32,094 nucleotides of DNA. Source: Bacillota bacterium (GTDB taxonomy: Bacteria > Bacillota > Dethiobacteria > DTU022 > UBA8154). Shown in pieces: positions 9,525 through 17,975 of the stretch. Where the stretch lies: the NCBI GenBank assembly GCA_012798895.1, contig JAAZMI010000098.1, forward strand, positions 1 to 32,094, in the 5' to 3' direction. The translations under genes were made by a program, and so were the position numbers. The number at the start of each line of letters is the position of its first letter. The stretch's first letter is position 1. Under the pieces are notes generated by a model, which had not been told where the DNA came from, made no database searches, and saw only the letters and a list, made by a program, of their open reading frames with translations.

Positions 9525-9553
9525 ATTATACTCGAATTTATGGCCTATTTCAA
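9525..9553 (-). promoter_or_regulatory. Sigma-A promoter for the OLE RNA
   Basis: Minus strand TTGAAA (9553-9548), 17 nt, TATAAT (9530-9525), in the ispA-OLE gap. Confidence 0.8.
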
Positions 9554-9598
9554 ATAAAAATAGCGATCCCCTTCGTTTTTGAGACAAGCTGCCGCCGG

Positions 9599-10516
9599 TC
9601 AATGATCACGGTAGAAGGCCAGGCGAGTAATTTCGCGCAAGGGTTGGGCCCCCCCGCCAAAATGGTACAACTCCCCTATAGCCTGCGCATATAACTGATC
9701 CCTTTTCTTTTTGGCAGCCTCTAGACCATGCAAAGATACGAGGTTGGCTTTTTTTCTCTCCACATCTTTCCCTTTGGCTTTCCCCATTTTTTGTTCATCG
9801 CCATCCAGATCCAGAATATCATCCACGATCTGGAAGGCCCTTCCCAGCAGTTTCCCATAGGCAGTTAATTTGTCCAGCTCCCCAGGCCCGGCCCCGGCCA
9901 CAAGGGCTCCCAAACGCACGGAAGCCAAAAGCAACTCCCCTGTTTTATGGGTATCGATATATTCCAAGGTTTCCGCATTGACCGCTTTTCCCTCCGAAGC
10001 CAGATCCATCGCCTGCCCCCCAACCATCCCTTCCACCCCTGCAGCACGTGCCAGCTCGCAGATTGCTGCCAGTTTAACCTCAGCCGGAACATTTTTCCTG
10101 TAGGAACTGCAAAATTTATTCTTCCGTTCCGGGTTGCCGGCCAATATTTCAAAGGCAAGGGTCAATAGTGCATCCCCGGTCAATATGGCGACAGCCTCCC
10201 CAAAAACCTTATGCGAAGTAGGGCATCCCCTTCTGTAGTCATCATCATCCATCGCCGGCAGATCGTCATGGATCAGAGAATAGGTATGGATAAGCTCCAA
10301 AGCACAAGCCGCCGGCAGGGCCCTTTGCCAATCTGTAGTGAAAAGTTCCGCCGAAAACAGAACCAATAGCGGCCTGAGACGCTTGCCCCCGGCAAAAACG
10401 CTATAGCGCATAGCCCGGTAAAGCCCTGCGGGGTGCAGCTCTTCATCGGGTAGGAAGCAATCAAGCGTGCTTTCTATTAAGGTTTTTCTGGTTTCCATCA
10501 GTTGTTCAAAATTCAT
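9599..10516 (-). CDS. ispA: Farnesyl/geranylgeranyl diphosphate synthase
   Basis: GGKRLRPLL, LIHDDLPAMDDDDYRRG, FQIVDDILDLDGD motifs. Confidence 0.95.
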   Translation of the reverse strand: MNFEQLMETRKTLIESTLDCFLPDEELHPAGLYRAMRYSVFAGGKRLRPLLVLFSAELFTTDWQRALPAACALELIHTYSLIHDDLPAMDDDDYRRGCPTSHKVFGEAVAILTGDALLTLAFEILAGNPERKNKFCSSYRKNVPAEVKLAAICELARAAGVEGMVGGQAMDLASEGKAVNAETLEYIDTHKTGELLLASVRLGALVAGAGPGELDKLTAYGKLLGRAFQIVDDILDLDGDEQKMGKAKGKDVERKKANLVSLHGLEAAKKKRDQLYAQAIGELYHFGGGAQPLREITRLAFYRDH

Positions 10517-10555
10517 GGCGAACTCCTCAACGATTCAAAATAATAAAAGACAGCC

Positions 10556-10807
10556 CTACATCTGTAGGTCGTCCCATGAAATCTGTTCGTTGTTTTGCAG
10601 CAGCCTATCCACTTTGAATTCCGCTTCGGAGAGAAGTTTACGGCAATATTGCGTCAACTTCATTCCTTCTTCCAGGTGTTGCAGCAGTTTTTCCAAGGGG
10701 AGCTCCTCCCCTTCCATCTGCTCGACAATCTTTTCTAATTTTTGCAGGGCATCTTCGAGGTTTAATTTTTCAATTTTTTTAGAAGTCATATCAAGACCCT
10801 CTTTCAA
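10556..10807 (-). CDS. xseB: Exodeoxyribonuclease VII small subunit
   Basis: 83 aa; LNLEDALQKLEKIVEQMEGEELPLEKLLQHLEEGMKL.. typical XseB. Confidence 0.93.
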   Translation of the reverse strand: MKEGLDMTSKKIEKLNLEDALQKLEKIVEQMEGEELPLEKLLQHLEEGMKLTQYCRKLLSEAEFKVDRLLQNNEQISWDDLQM

Positions 10808-12030
10808 CTATCTAGCATTTTTTTTCTCACTATCTTTTGCACCCGACAAGCAGCTTTCCCGTCATGGAAGATAACATGAATACCCTGTCCCTCCTGCAAA
10901 ACATCAATACTATTGAGCGGTAGGTTCTGCCGATCGGTAATCAGGGCAAACCCCCGCTCCATGATCTGCAAGGGGTTTAAAGCCTTTAATTTTTCTTCAA
11001 TATGTAGAAGTGCAGTTCTTTTAAATCTTAAATTATAGAGCATGTTCTGTCTCAGGCGTTGACCTAGCTCATCGATGCGCTGGTATCCCTGGTTAATTTT
11101 TTCTCGGGGATATTTTAATGAGACTGCGTTGGAGAGATTCTCAAGTACGATCTTCTTTTCCCGCTTAAAGTTATGCCACTTGTTAATTAAGCGGTGCTCT
11201 TGCATATTGAGATGCCGTACAAGTTCTTTTTGTTCTGGGGCAATCAATTCTGCAGCAGCCGTGGGTGTCGAAGCTCTTACATCGGCAACAAAATCGGCAA
11301 TTGTAAAATCTGTTTCGTGCCCTACCGCACTAATTACAGGAGTATCCAGCCCAGATATAACATGGGCCAACTCCTCATTATTAAAAGGCCATAGCTCTTC
11401 AAGGGACCCACCACCCCTGGTGAGCACCAGGACATCGATCTTTTCCAAACTGTCCAGGTTTCTAAGAGCAGTAATTATCTGCCCGACAGCCTCCGCCCCC
11501 TGGACGGCCACAGGGCAAAACAAAACACGTATATAGGGAAATCTTCTTTTCAAAGTCGTCAAAAAATCCTGAACTGCCGCCCCCGTCGGAGAGGTAACCA
11601 ATCCCACACAACGCGGTATATAGGGCAGAGATTTTTTCCTTTCAACATCGAAGAGCCCTTCATTTTTAAGTTTATCTTTCAACTGTTCGAAGGCAAGGTA
11701 TAGGGCACCGATTCCTTCCGGTTTCAGGTCTTCCACGTATAGTTGGTAATTACCGCTCCGGGCATAGAGCGAGATATTGCCGCGAGCAACGACCTTCATC
11801 CCATCTGCCGGCGCAAACTGCAGATTTTTGTTTCTGCTAAGGAAAAAAACACAGCGGATAATACTTTCGTTATCTTTTAAAGTAAAATAAATGTGTCCCG
11901 AGGGTTTATGCAGTTTGTAATTGGAAATTTCGCCGAGGACGGAGATCGCCTGGAGCAAGCTGTCCTGCAAAAGAAGGCTTTTTAGATACGAATTCACTTG
12001 AGAAACCGTGAAAATTCCTTGCCTCTTCAT
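10804..12030 (-). CDS. xseA: Exodeoxyribonuclease VII large subunit
   Basis: LGEISNYKLHKPSGHIYFTLKD, VLTRGGGSLEELWPFN, SAVGHETDFTIADFVADVRASTPTAAAEL. Confidence 0.96.
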   Translation of the reverse strand: MKRQGIFTVSQVNSYLKSLLLQDSLLQAISVLGEISNYKLHKPSGHIYFTLKDNESIIRCVFFLSRNKNLQFAPADGMKVVARGNISLYARSGNYQLYVEDLKPEGIGALYLAFEQLKDKLKNEGLFDVERKKSLPYIPRCVGLVTSPTGAAVQDFLTTLKRRFPYIRVLFCPVAVQGAEAVGQIITALRNLDSLEKIDVLVLTRGGGSLEELWPFNNEELAHVISGLDTPVISAVGHETDFTIADFVADVRASTPTAAAELIAPEQKELVRHLNMQEHRLINKWHNFKREKKIVLENLSNAVSLKYPREKINQGYQRIDELGQRLRQNMLYNLRFKRTALLHIEEKLKALNPLQIMERGFALITDRQNLPLNSIDVLQEGQGIHVIFHDGKAACRVQKIVRKKMLDS

Positions 12031-12866
12031 TGAACTTTTACCGCCTCCAGAAGATTTTCGAACAACATGGTAATTGTCATCGGGCCGACGCCGCCCGGTA
12101 CCGGCGTTATCCAGCCTGCCGTTTTCTTCACATCCCAGTAATCTACATCCCCAACCAAGCGCGTGCCGGCAAAATTAACGCCAACATCGATCACGATCGC
12201 CCCTGTTTTAACCATCTTCTGCGTGATCAAACGTGGCTTGCCGGCGGCAACAACGAGCAGATCCGCCTTCTTAGTAAAAGCAGCCAGATCCGGCGTCTGG
12301 GAATGACAGATGCTTACGGCAATCCCTCTTTCCAAGAGCAGAAGGGCGACCGGTTTGCCTACTAACCGGCTGCGTCCCACTACCACCGCTCTCTTCCCCG
12401 CCAAGCTTTCCCCGGTGGCTGTGATCAACCTCATAATGCCTTTGGCTACATAAGGGATCAGCTTATATTCTCCTCTAAAAAAATTGCCCATATTCAGGAA
12501 ATGTAGAACTTCGATATCTTTGTGTGGTGCCACTAACTGAGAGAATAGCATGTGGTCAAAAGAAGGCGGCAGCGGATGAATGTTAACCCCGTGTATCTTA
12601 GGGTCAGCATTCAGCTGGATTAACAACTGCTCAAGTTCAGCTTTGGTGGTATCTTCCGCAAGATAGTGGACCCGGCAATAAATTCCAAGCTGCCGGCAGG
12701 CCCGTTCTTTCAGGCGAGCAACATGGATGCGGGCTACCGGGCTTTTGAGCACCACAATAGCCAGGCCGGGGGTTATCCCTTCACTTTTTAAGAAAGCAGC
12801 AGTCGATTTTAGCTGTTCCCGTACTTCCCTGGCAATTTGTTCCCCGTTGATCACTTTAGCAGCCAA
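12027..12866 (-). CDS. FolD-like protein, divergent paralog (folD3)
   Basis: FolD fold (VVVGRSRLVGKPVALLLLERG, TPVPGGVGPMTITML). Catalytic regions altered: GVNIHPLPP instead of GILVQLPLP, KDIEVLHF instead of KDVDGFHP. ATGA overlap with xseA. Confidence 0.85.
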   Translation of the reverse strand: MAAKVINGEQIAREVREQLKSTAAFLKSEGITPGLAIVVLKSPVARIHVARLKERACRQLGIYCRVHYLAEDTTKAELEQLLIQLNADPKIHGVNIHPLPPSFDHMLFSQLVAPHKDIEVLHFLNMGNFFRGEYKLIPYVAKGIMRLITATGESLAGKRAVVVGRSRLVGKPVALLLLERGIAVSICHSQTPDLAAFTKKADLLVVAAGKPRLITQKMVKTGAIVIDVGVNFAGTRLVGDVDYWDVKKTAGWITPVPGGVGPMTITMLFENLLEAVKVQ

Positions 12867-12905
12867 ATATTCTTTCCTCCCTAGACCGGCCCCTGCAAAA
12901 ATTAA

Positions 12906-12957
12906 GGGGGAGAAGTGCCAAAACGTTCATCCGCAGCGCAGATTCGGCCCCTCCCCC
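12906..12957 (-). terminator. Possible attenuator/terminator hairpin between the two divergent folD paralogs
   Basis: Minus strand GGGGGAG...CTCCCCC inverted repeat enclosing ~38 nt, followed by TTAATTTTTG. Confidence 0.35.
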
Positions 12958-12967
12958 GTAATTATTA

Positions 12968-13822
12968 TTAAACCGTTTTGCTTAGGAATGTTTTCAGCGT
13001 GTTTTTCATCACCATGGTTAGCACGAGTGTTCCTGCTTCTCTTGCCGCCAGGGGGAAAACCCATTCTGCAACCTGCAAGGCTTCCTCCAACACAACATCG
13101 CCCACCAAGGCTCCATCTTGCTTCCGGGTTACGCCGGCGTCGATTACCGCCGCCCCGGGCTTTATCCAGCCACCCTTGATCAACCTCGGCCTACCTATCT
13201 CTGTAATAAGAATATCCGCGCTGCGGCAGATCTCCGGCAGATCAGCGGTTAGAGCAGGGCACATAGTGATCGTAGCGTTTTTTTGCAACAGTAAGAGAGC
13301 AAGTGGTCTGCTCACAATGTTGCTGTGCCCGAGCAGCACCACCGTTTTGCCGTGAAGCGGCTGCTTGGTAAATTCAAGCGCCTGCAGGCAAGCAAGAGCA
13401 CTACAGGGTATAAAGCTTGCGCCCCCACCCCAAAGCATCCCCATGTTCAGCGGGTGCATGCCCCCCACATCTTTAGCGGGATCAATCGCTTTTAAAACAT
13501 CTTCCGCCAGATGGAGAGGCAAAGGGAACCGGCAGAACAGACCATGGATCTTTTCATCATCGTTTAAACGCCGGATCACTCTGCGAATCTTCCCTGCGGA
13601 GGTAGCCGGAGACAGACGGTGCACCTCGATGTGATAACCCAGTTTTTTGCCCAATTCCTCTTCCCCGTAAACAGCAGAAGGAGAGGTGGGGTCTTCGTCA
13701 ACAGCGATCACAGCCAAACCGGGAACCTGTTCTGTTTTTTTATGCAGGCTCTTCAATTTTGCCAGGATTTCGCGTTGAACCTCGCCCCCCACCTCTTCTT
13801 CACCAAGCAATTTTTCAGGCAT
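12968..13822 (-). CDS. FolD-like protein, probable non-catalytic paralog (folD2)
   Basis: FolD-like architecture (VVLLGHSNIVSRPLALLLL) but active-site regions replaced (PSAVYGEEEL, GLFCRFPLP, KDVGGMHP) and the canonical TPVPGGVGPMT replaced by VFPLAAREAGTLVLT. Confidence 0.85.
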   Translation of the reverse strand: MPEKLLGEEEVGGEVQREILAKLKSLHKKTEQVPGLAVIAVDEDPTSPSAVYGEEELGKKLGYHIEVHRLSPATSAGKIRRVIRRLNDDEKIHGLFCRFPLPLHLAEDVLKAIDPAKDVGGMHPLNMGMLWGGGASFIPCSALACLQALEFTKQPLHGKTVVLLGHSNIVSRPLALLLLQKNATITMCPALTADLPEICRSADILITEIGRPRLIKGGWIKPGAAVIDAGVTRKQDGALVGDVVLEEALQVAEWVFPLAAREAGTLVLTMVMKNTLKTFLSKTV

Positions 13823-13838
13823 GGATTAATGCCCTAAG

Positions 13839-14720
13839 TTACTGGTTAAGCGTAATTGCTGCTTCAACAGTATTGTAAAGGAGCATGGTCACTGTCATAG
13901 GGCCTACGCCACCGGGAACCGGGGTAATAAATGAAGCTTTTTCGGCAACAGGTTCAAAATCTACGTCGCCCGCCAGACGGAAGCCACTCTTTTTGGATTC
14001 ATCGGGAATCCTGTTTACGCCAACGTCGATCACAACTGTGCCTTCTTTTACCATATCGGCGGTGATAGCCTGGGGCCTACCCATTGCTGCAATAAGGATA
14101 TCAGCTTGCTTTGTAAAGTAAGAGATATCCTTGGCACCTGTATGCACCACCGTCACTACAGCGTTGGCCCCTTCTTTCTTCTGCATCAAGATCGCAGCCA
14201 GTGGCTTGCCGACAATGTTGCTGCGGCCACAGACCACAACGTGTTTCCCTGAAGGATCGTTACCGGAACGGGATAAGAGCTGCTGGACGCCATGAGGGGT
14301 GCAAGGCAGCGGGCAGGGTTCGCCCCGCAGCAGTTTGCCTACGTTTACAGGGTGAAACCCGTCGACATCTTTTTCCGGAGAAATGTAACCGATAATCTTA
14401 TCCACGCTGATGTGATCCGGTAAGGGAAGCTGCACCAGAATACCGCTAAATTTCGGGTCATTGTTCATGCCATCGATGATCTTGAGCACCTCTTCCTCCG
14501 GCGCATCAGCCGGAAGACGGATCGTCTCTTCATACATCCCGATCTCCTGGCAACCCTTGGCCTTACTGGTTACATAAGAGATAGAAGCGGGATCTTCCCC
14601 CACCAGCACAACACCGAGGCCGGGCACGATATCTTTCTTTTTTAACTCCGCAACCTTCTCCTTAAGCTCAGCACGGATCTCCTTCGCCACATCTCTACCG
14701 GAAATAATCTTTGCTGCCAT
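13839..14720 (-). CDS. folD: Methylenetetrahydrofolate dehydrogenase/cyclohydrolase FolD (canonical)
   Basis: YVTSKAKGCQEIGM, GILVQLPLPDHI, KDVDGFHPVNVG, VVCGRSNIVGKPLA, TPVPGGVGPMTVTML all intact. Confidence 0.96.
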   Translation of the reverse strand: MAAKIISGRDVAKEIRAELKEKVAELKKKDIVPGLGVVLVGEDPASISYVTSKAKGCQEIGMYEETIRLPADAPEEEVLKIIDGMNNDPKFSGILVQLPLPDHISVDKIIGYISPEKDVDGFHPVNVGKLLRGEPCPLPCTPHGVQQLLSRSGNDPSGKHVVVCGRSNIVGKPLAAILMQKKEGANAVVTVVHTGAKDISYFTKQADILIAAMGRPQAITADMVKEGTVVIDVGVNRIPDESKKSGFRLAGDVDFEPVAEKASFITPVPGGVGPMTVTMLLYNTVEAAITLNQ

Positions 14721-14813
14721 ACTAAATAAAACCTCCTTATAGAATGTATAATTGAAAAAACAACTTTAAAGCATCCGCCCTAAATCTCTTAAAAACAGGC
14801 CCTTTTCCCCGGA

Positions 14814-16235
14814 TTATAGAGCTTTCAGGTATTTATCCATCGCCCGTGCGGCCACTTTGCCGGCACCCATGGCCAAGATAACTGTAGCTGCACCCGTAAC
14901 AATATCCCCACCGGCAAAAACTCCCGGACGGGAGGTAGCCCCTTCTTCATCCGCTTCGATCGTTCCCCAACGTCCGATTTTCAAACCGGAAGTGGTCTGC
15001 GGAATAAGCGGGTTGGGATTTTGACCAATAGCAATGACAATGGTATCCACATCAAAAACAAATTCTGAACCCTCGATGGGAATAGGACGTGCCCGGCCGG
15101 AATCGTCCGGTTCACCCAACTCCATCTTGATGCATTCCATCCCTGTAACCCAGCCATTTTCATCCCCTATGATGCGAACGGGGTTGGTCAATAAATTAAA
15201 GACAACGCCCTCCTCCTTGGCGTGTTCGATCTCTTCAGCACGGGCCGGCATCTCCTTATCCGAACGGCGGTAGACGATGTGGACCTCTTCGGCACCCAGA
15301 CGAAGCGAAGTACGGGCGCTGTCCATGGCCACGTTACCCGCACCGACTACAGCAACTTTTTTGCCCAACTTGATCGGTGTATCATATTCAGGAAACAGAT
15401 AGGCTTTCATCAGGTTGGCTCTCGTTAAAAATTCGTTCGCAGAGAAAACACCGTTCAGGTTTTCTCCCGGGATATTGAGAAACTGGGGCAACCCTGCTCC
15501 TGTACCGATAAAGACAGCCTGAAAACCCTCTTCCTCAAAAAGCTCGTCAACAGTCAGAGTTTTTCCAATGACGACATTCGTTTTAATTTCAACGCCCAGG
15601 CTGGCAATGTAATCCACTTCGCGCTGCAAAACTTTTTCTTTGGGCAGACGGAATTCCGGGATCCCATAGCGGAGGACCCCCCCTGTAGCGTGGAAAGCTT
15701 CAAAAAGAACTACTTCATGCCCCATCTTGGCCAGATCACCGGCTGCTGTCAACCCAGCTGGCCCCGCACCAACGATGGCCACGCGTTTTCCGGTCGAAGC
15801 CGGTTTGGGAGGTGTCTCCACTCCTTTGGCCAGCTCATAATCCGCGAGAAAACGTTCCAACCTCCCGATAGCCACAGGTTCCGCTTTTTTGCCACGCAGG
15901 CAGAGGGCCTCGCATTGGCTTTCTTGGGGACAAACACGCCCGCAAACCGCCGGCAGGCTGTTTTTTTCCTTCAGCTTTTTAATACCTTCGTCGAACTTGC
16001 CTTCGGCAACCAACTTGATAAAAGCTGGTATGTCCACCTCCACCGGGCAGCCTTCGACGCACTTGGCATCTTTACACTGCAGGCAGCGGTTGGCTTCTTT
16101 GATCGCCGTTTCAGCATCATAACCGAAAGGTACTTCATTGTAATTTTTGATGCGCTCCTCCGGTGCTTGTTCCGGCATCGGATGCTTTTCCTTCATTCTA
16201 CGCAGTTGTCTGATCTGGTCTTTATCCAATTTCAC
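14814..16235 (-). CDS. nfnB: NADPH-dependent glutamate synthase small chain-like / NfnB (transhydrogenase large subunit)
   Basis: CLQCKDAKCVEGCPVEVDIPAFI, GAGPAGLTAAGDLAKMGHEVVLFEA, AGGDIVTGAATVILAMGAG. GTG start chosen with GGAGGTGGCAATA upstream; ORF track extends to 16313. Confidence 0.88.
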   Translation of the reverse strand: MKLDKDQIRQLRRMKEKHPMPEQAPEERIKNYNEVPFGYDAETAIKEANRCLQCKDAKCVEGCPVEVDIPAFIKLVAEGKFDEGIKKLKEKNSLPAVCGRVCPQESQCEALCLRGKKAEPVAIGRLERFLADYELAKGVETPPKPASTGKRVAIVGAGPAGLTAAGDLAKMGHEVVLFEAFHATGGVLRYGIPEFRLPKEKVLQREVDYIASLGVEIKTNVVIGKTLTVDELFEEEGFQAVFIGTGAGLPQFLNIPGENLNGVFSANEFLTRANLMKAYLFPEYDTPIKLGKKVAVVGAGNVAMDSARTSLRLGAEEVHIVYRRSDKEMPARAEEIEHAKEEGVVFNLLTNPVRIIGDENGWVTGMECIKMELGEPDDSGRARPIPIEGSEFVFDVDTIVIAIGQNPNPLIPQTTSGLKIGRWGTIEADEEGATSRPGVFAGGDIVTGAATVILAMGAGKVAARAMDKYLKAL

Positions 16236-17082
16236 TATTGCCACCTCCGCATCCGCATTCTTCTTTATATTTATCCAAGGCCTCTTTTTCTTCCGGCAGG
16301 TACATCTGCCCACGGCGGGTTAGCTCTTCAAAATCAACCTGGTGTGCATCAAATACAGGGCCGTCGACGCAGGTAAATTTTGTTTCCCCGCCGACGGACA
16401 CACGGCAACACCCGCACATCCCGGTCCCATCGACCATGATGGGGTTTAAACTAACCACCGTCTTAATTCCGTAGGGTTTTGTCTGGTTGGCGACAACGCG
16501 CATCATGGGCAGCGGCCCGACTGCGATGATCTCATCAATTTTCTGGCTTTTATCGTCCAGCATCCCCTGCAGAATATCGGAAACAAAACCGTGATGTCCT
16601 TTTGTTCCGTCATCTGTGCAGATATGAAGCTCCTTGCTGACGGCCCTCATTTCATCTTCTAAGATAAGAAGATCGGCTGTCCGTGCTCCAATAATGGAGA
16701 TAACCTCCATGCCGGCCTGGTGGAAAGCTTTTACCTTTGGATAGATCGGAGCAATGCCCACCCCGCCGCCTACGGCAATGACCCGGCCCGAGGTCGGCAA
16801 CTCCATGGCCTGTCCCAGCGGCCCGACAAAATCTCTTAAACTGTCCCCCTCTTCAAGAGCACCCAATTCCTTCGTTGTCTTGCCAACCTCCTGGAAAATG
16901 ATGGTGATCGTCCCTTTTTCCTTATCGCTATCCGCAATAGTTAAAGGAATTCTCTCCCCGTTTTCGTGGATGCGCAAAATAATAAACTGCCCGGGTTGAG
17001 CCTTACGCGCAACAAGAGGCGCCTCCACCTCCATGAGTTTGGATACATCAGCCAAATCTCTTTTTTTGACTATTTTGAACAT
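16222..17082 (-). CDS. nfnA: Sulfide/dihydroorotate dehydrogenase-like FAD/NAD-binding protein, NfnA
   Basis: AQPGQFIILRIHENGERIPLTIAD FAD-binding; C-terminal iron-sulfur region GTGMCGCCRVSVGGETKFTCVDGPVFDAHQVDF. Confidence 0.88.
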   Translation of the reverse strand: MFKIVKKRDLADVSKLMEVEAPLVARKAQPGQFIILRIHENGERIPLTIADSDKEKGTITIIFQEVGKTTKELGALEEGDSLRDFVGPLGQAMELPTSGRVIAVGGGVGIAPIYPKVKAFHQAGMEVISIIGARTADLLILEDEMRAVSKELHICTDDGTKGHHGFVSDILQGMLDDKSQKIDEIIAVGPLPMMRVVANQTKPYGIKTVVSLNPIMVDGTGMCGCCRVSVGGETKFTCVDGPVFDAHQVDFEELTRRGQMYLPEEKEALDKYKEECGCGGGNSEIG

Positions 17083-17138
17083 ATGATACCTGAACCTCCT
17101 TTACTTTTTATGTCCTTTTTTAAGGATCTTAGTTCGCC

Positions 17139-17144
17139 ATTATA
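17139..17144 (-). promoter_or_regulatory. Candidate -10 element for the nfnA-folD transcription unit
   Basis: Perfect TATAAT on the minus strand ~57 nt upstream of nfnA and just downstream of the nusB terminator hairpin. No convincing -35. Confidence 0.4.
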
Positions 17145-17195
17145 ACAAAAAAGTCCTTTCGAAAGAGGGGGTGAAAGTAATGTTTATCAATAAAG

Positions 17196-17240
17196 AAAAT
17201 TCCCACAAAGAGGGATCTACCGCCACCCGGTGGGAATTTT
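17196..17240 (-). terminator. Terminator-like hairpin overlapping the nusB stop codon
   Basis: 11-bp perfect inverted repeat AAAATTCCCAC (17196-17206) / GTGGGAATTTT (17230-17240), followed on the minus strand by CTTTATTG. The loop is long (23 nt). Confidence 0.6.
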
Positions 17241-17715
17241 AGTTTGTTTCAGCCTGTTTATATATGGTGTCTAGAATTCCATTGACAAAGCGGGCTGCCT
17301 CTTCATCGTGATAAATTTTAGTCAGTTCTATAGCCTCATTAATAGATACCGCCGGAGGAATATCGTCGAAATAGAGCAGCTCATAGAGGGCGATGCGCAA
17401 AATATTGCGAACTGTCGCCGCCAAGCGGTTAAATTGCCAGTTAACGAGGTGTTTGGACAACATTTCATCCAGTTCCTTCTTTTTAGACTCGACGCCCTCT
17501 ACCAACATCGTACAAAAAAATTCTTCCTTGCTGGAAAAACCGGCATCGTCGAGCAGGTATCGCATCGCATTTTCAGCATCGTTTGTGCCGATATCGATCA
17601 TAAAAAGTATTTTAAAAGCATATTCCCGGGGCAACCTTCTTTTCAAAGCCTGTACCCCTTTCCAGTGACCAAAATAATCAGAAAACCGGAGAGCAAAGGA
17701 AAAAACAGCGCACAT
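17239..17715 (-). CDS. nusB: Transcription antitermination factor NusB
   Basis: REYAFKILFMIDIG, LRIALYELLYFDDIPPAVSINEAIELTKIYHDEEAARFVNGILD. Start overlaps the upstream stop (TAATG); a downstream TTG (~17646) is an alternative. Confidence 0.92.
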   Translation of the reverse strand: MCAVFSFALRFSDYFGHWKGVQALKRRLPREYAFKILFMIDIGTNDAENAMRYLLDDAGFSSKEEFFCTMLVEGVESKKKELDEMLSKHLVNWQFNRLAATVRNILRIALYELLYFDDIPPAVSINEAIELTKIYHDEEAARFVNGILDTIYKQAETN

Positions 17716-17975
17716 TAAAAGCGCTCGCGTCTAAAACGTATTTTTTCTAAAAATTCGTTTATTCCTCCATTGTTTTCAACCCGGGCTCCCAGGTAAACAC
17801 CGGCGGAGACACAGAGAAGAATAAAAAAGCCCCGCCAAAAACCGAAGATGACGATTACTATGGCCACCAATAAACCGCAAAGGCCGCCCAGTATTTTGCC
17901 GGGGTTTTCTTTAATAAATTTTAAAACACTGTGTTCATCCAAAGTGTTCACACCCTTAACGGACTTTTTTTTCAA
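17715..17975 (-). CDS. DUF2273-family small membrane protein
   Basis: 86 aa, VLKFIKENPGKILGGLCGLLVAIVIVIFGFWRGFFIL; position between amaP and nusB. Confidence 0.8.
   Translation of the reverse strand: MKKKSVKGVNTLDEHSVLKFIKENPGKILGGLCGLLVAIVIVIFGFWRGFFILLCVSAGVYLGARVENNGGINEFLEKIRFRRERF

Noticed and set aside
12867-12967. THF riboswitch upstream of the folD paralog
   Set aside because: The hairpin is G/C-tract based and lacks conserved THF aptamer segments I could recognise; kept only as a weak attenuator candidate.
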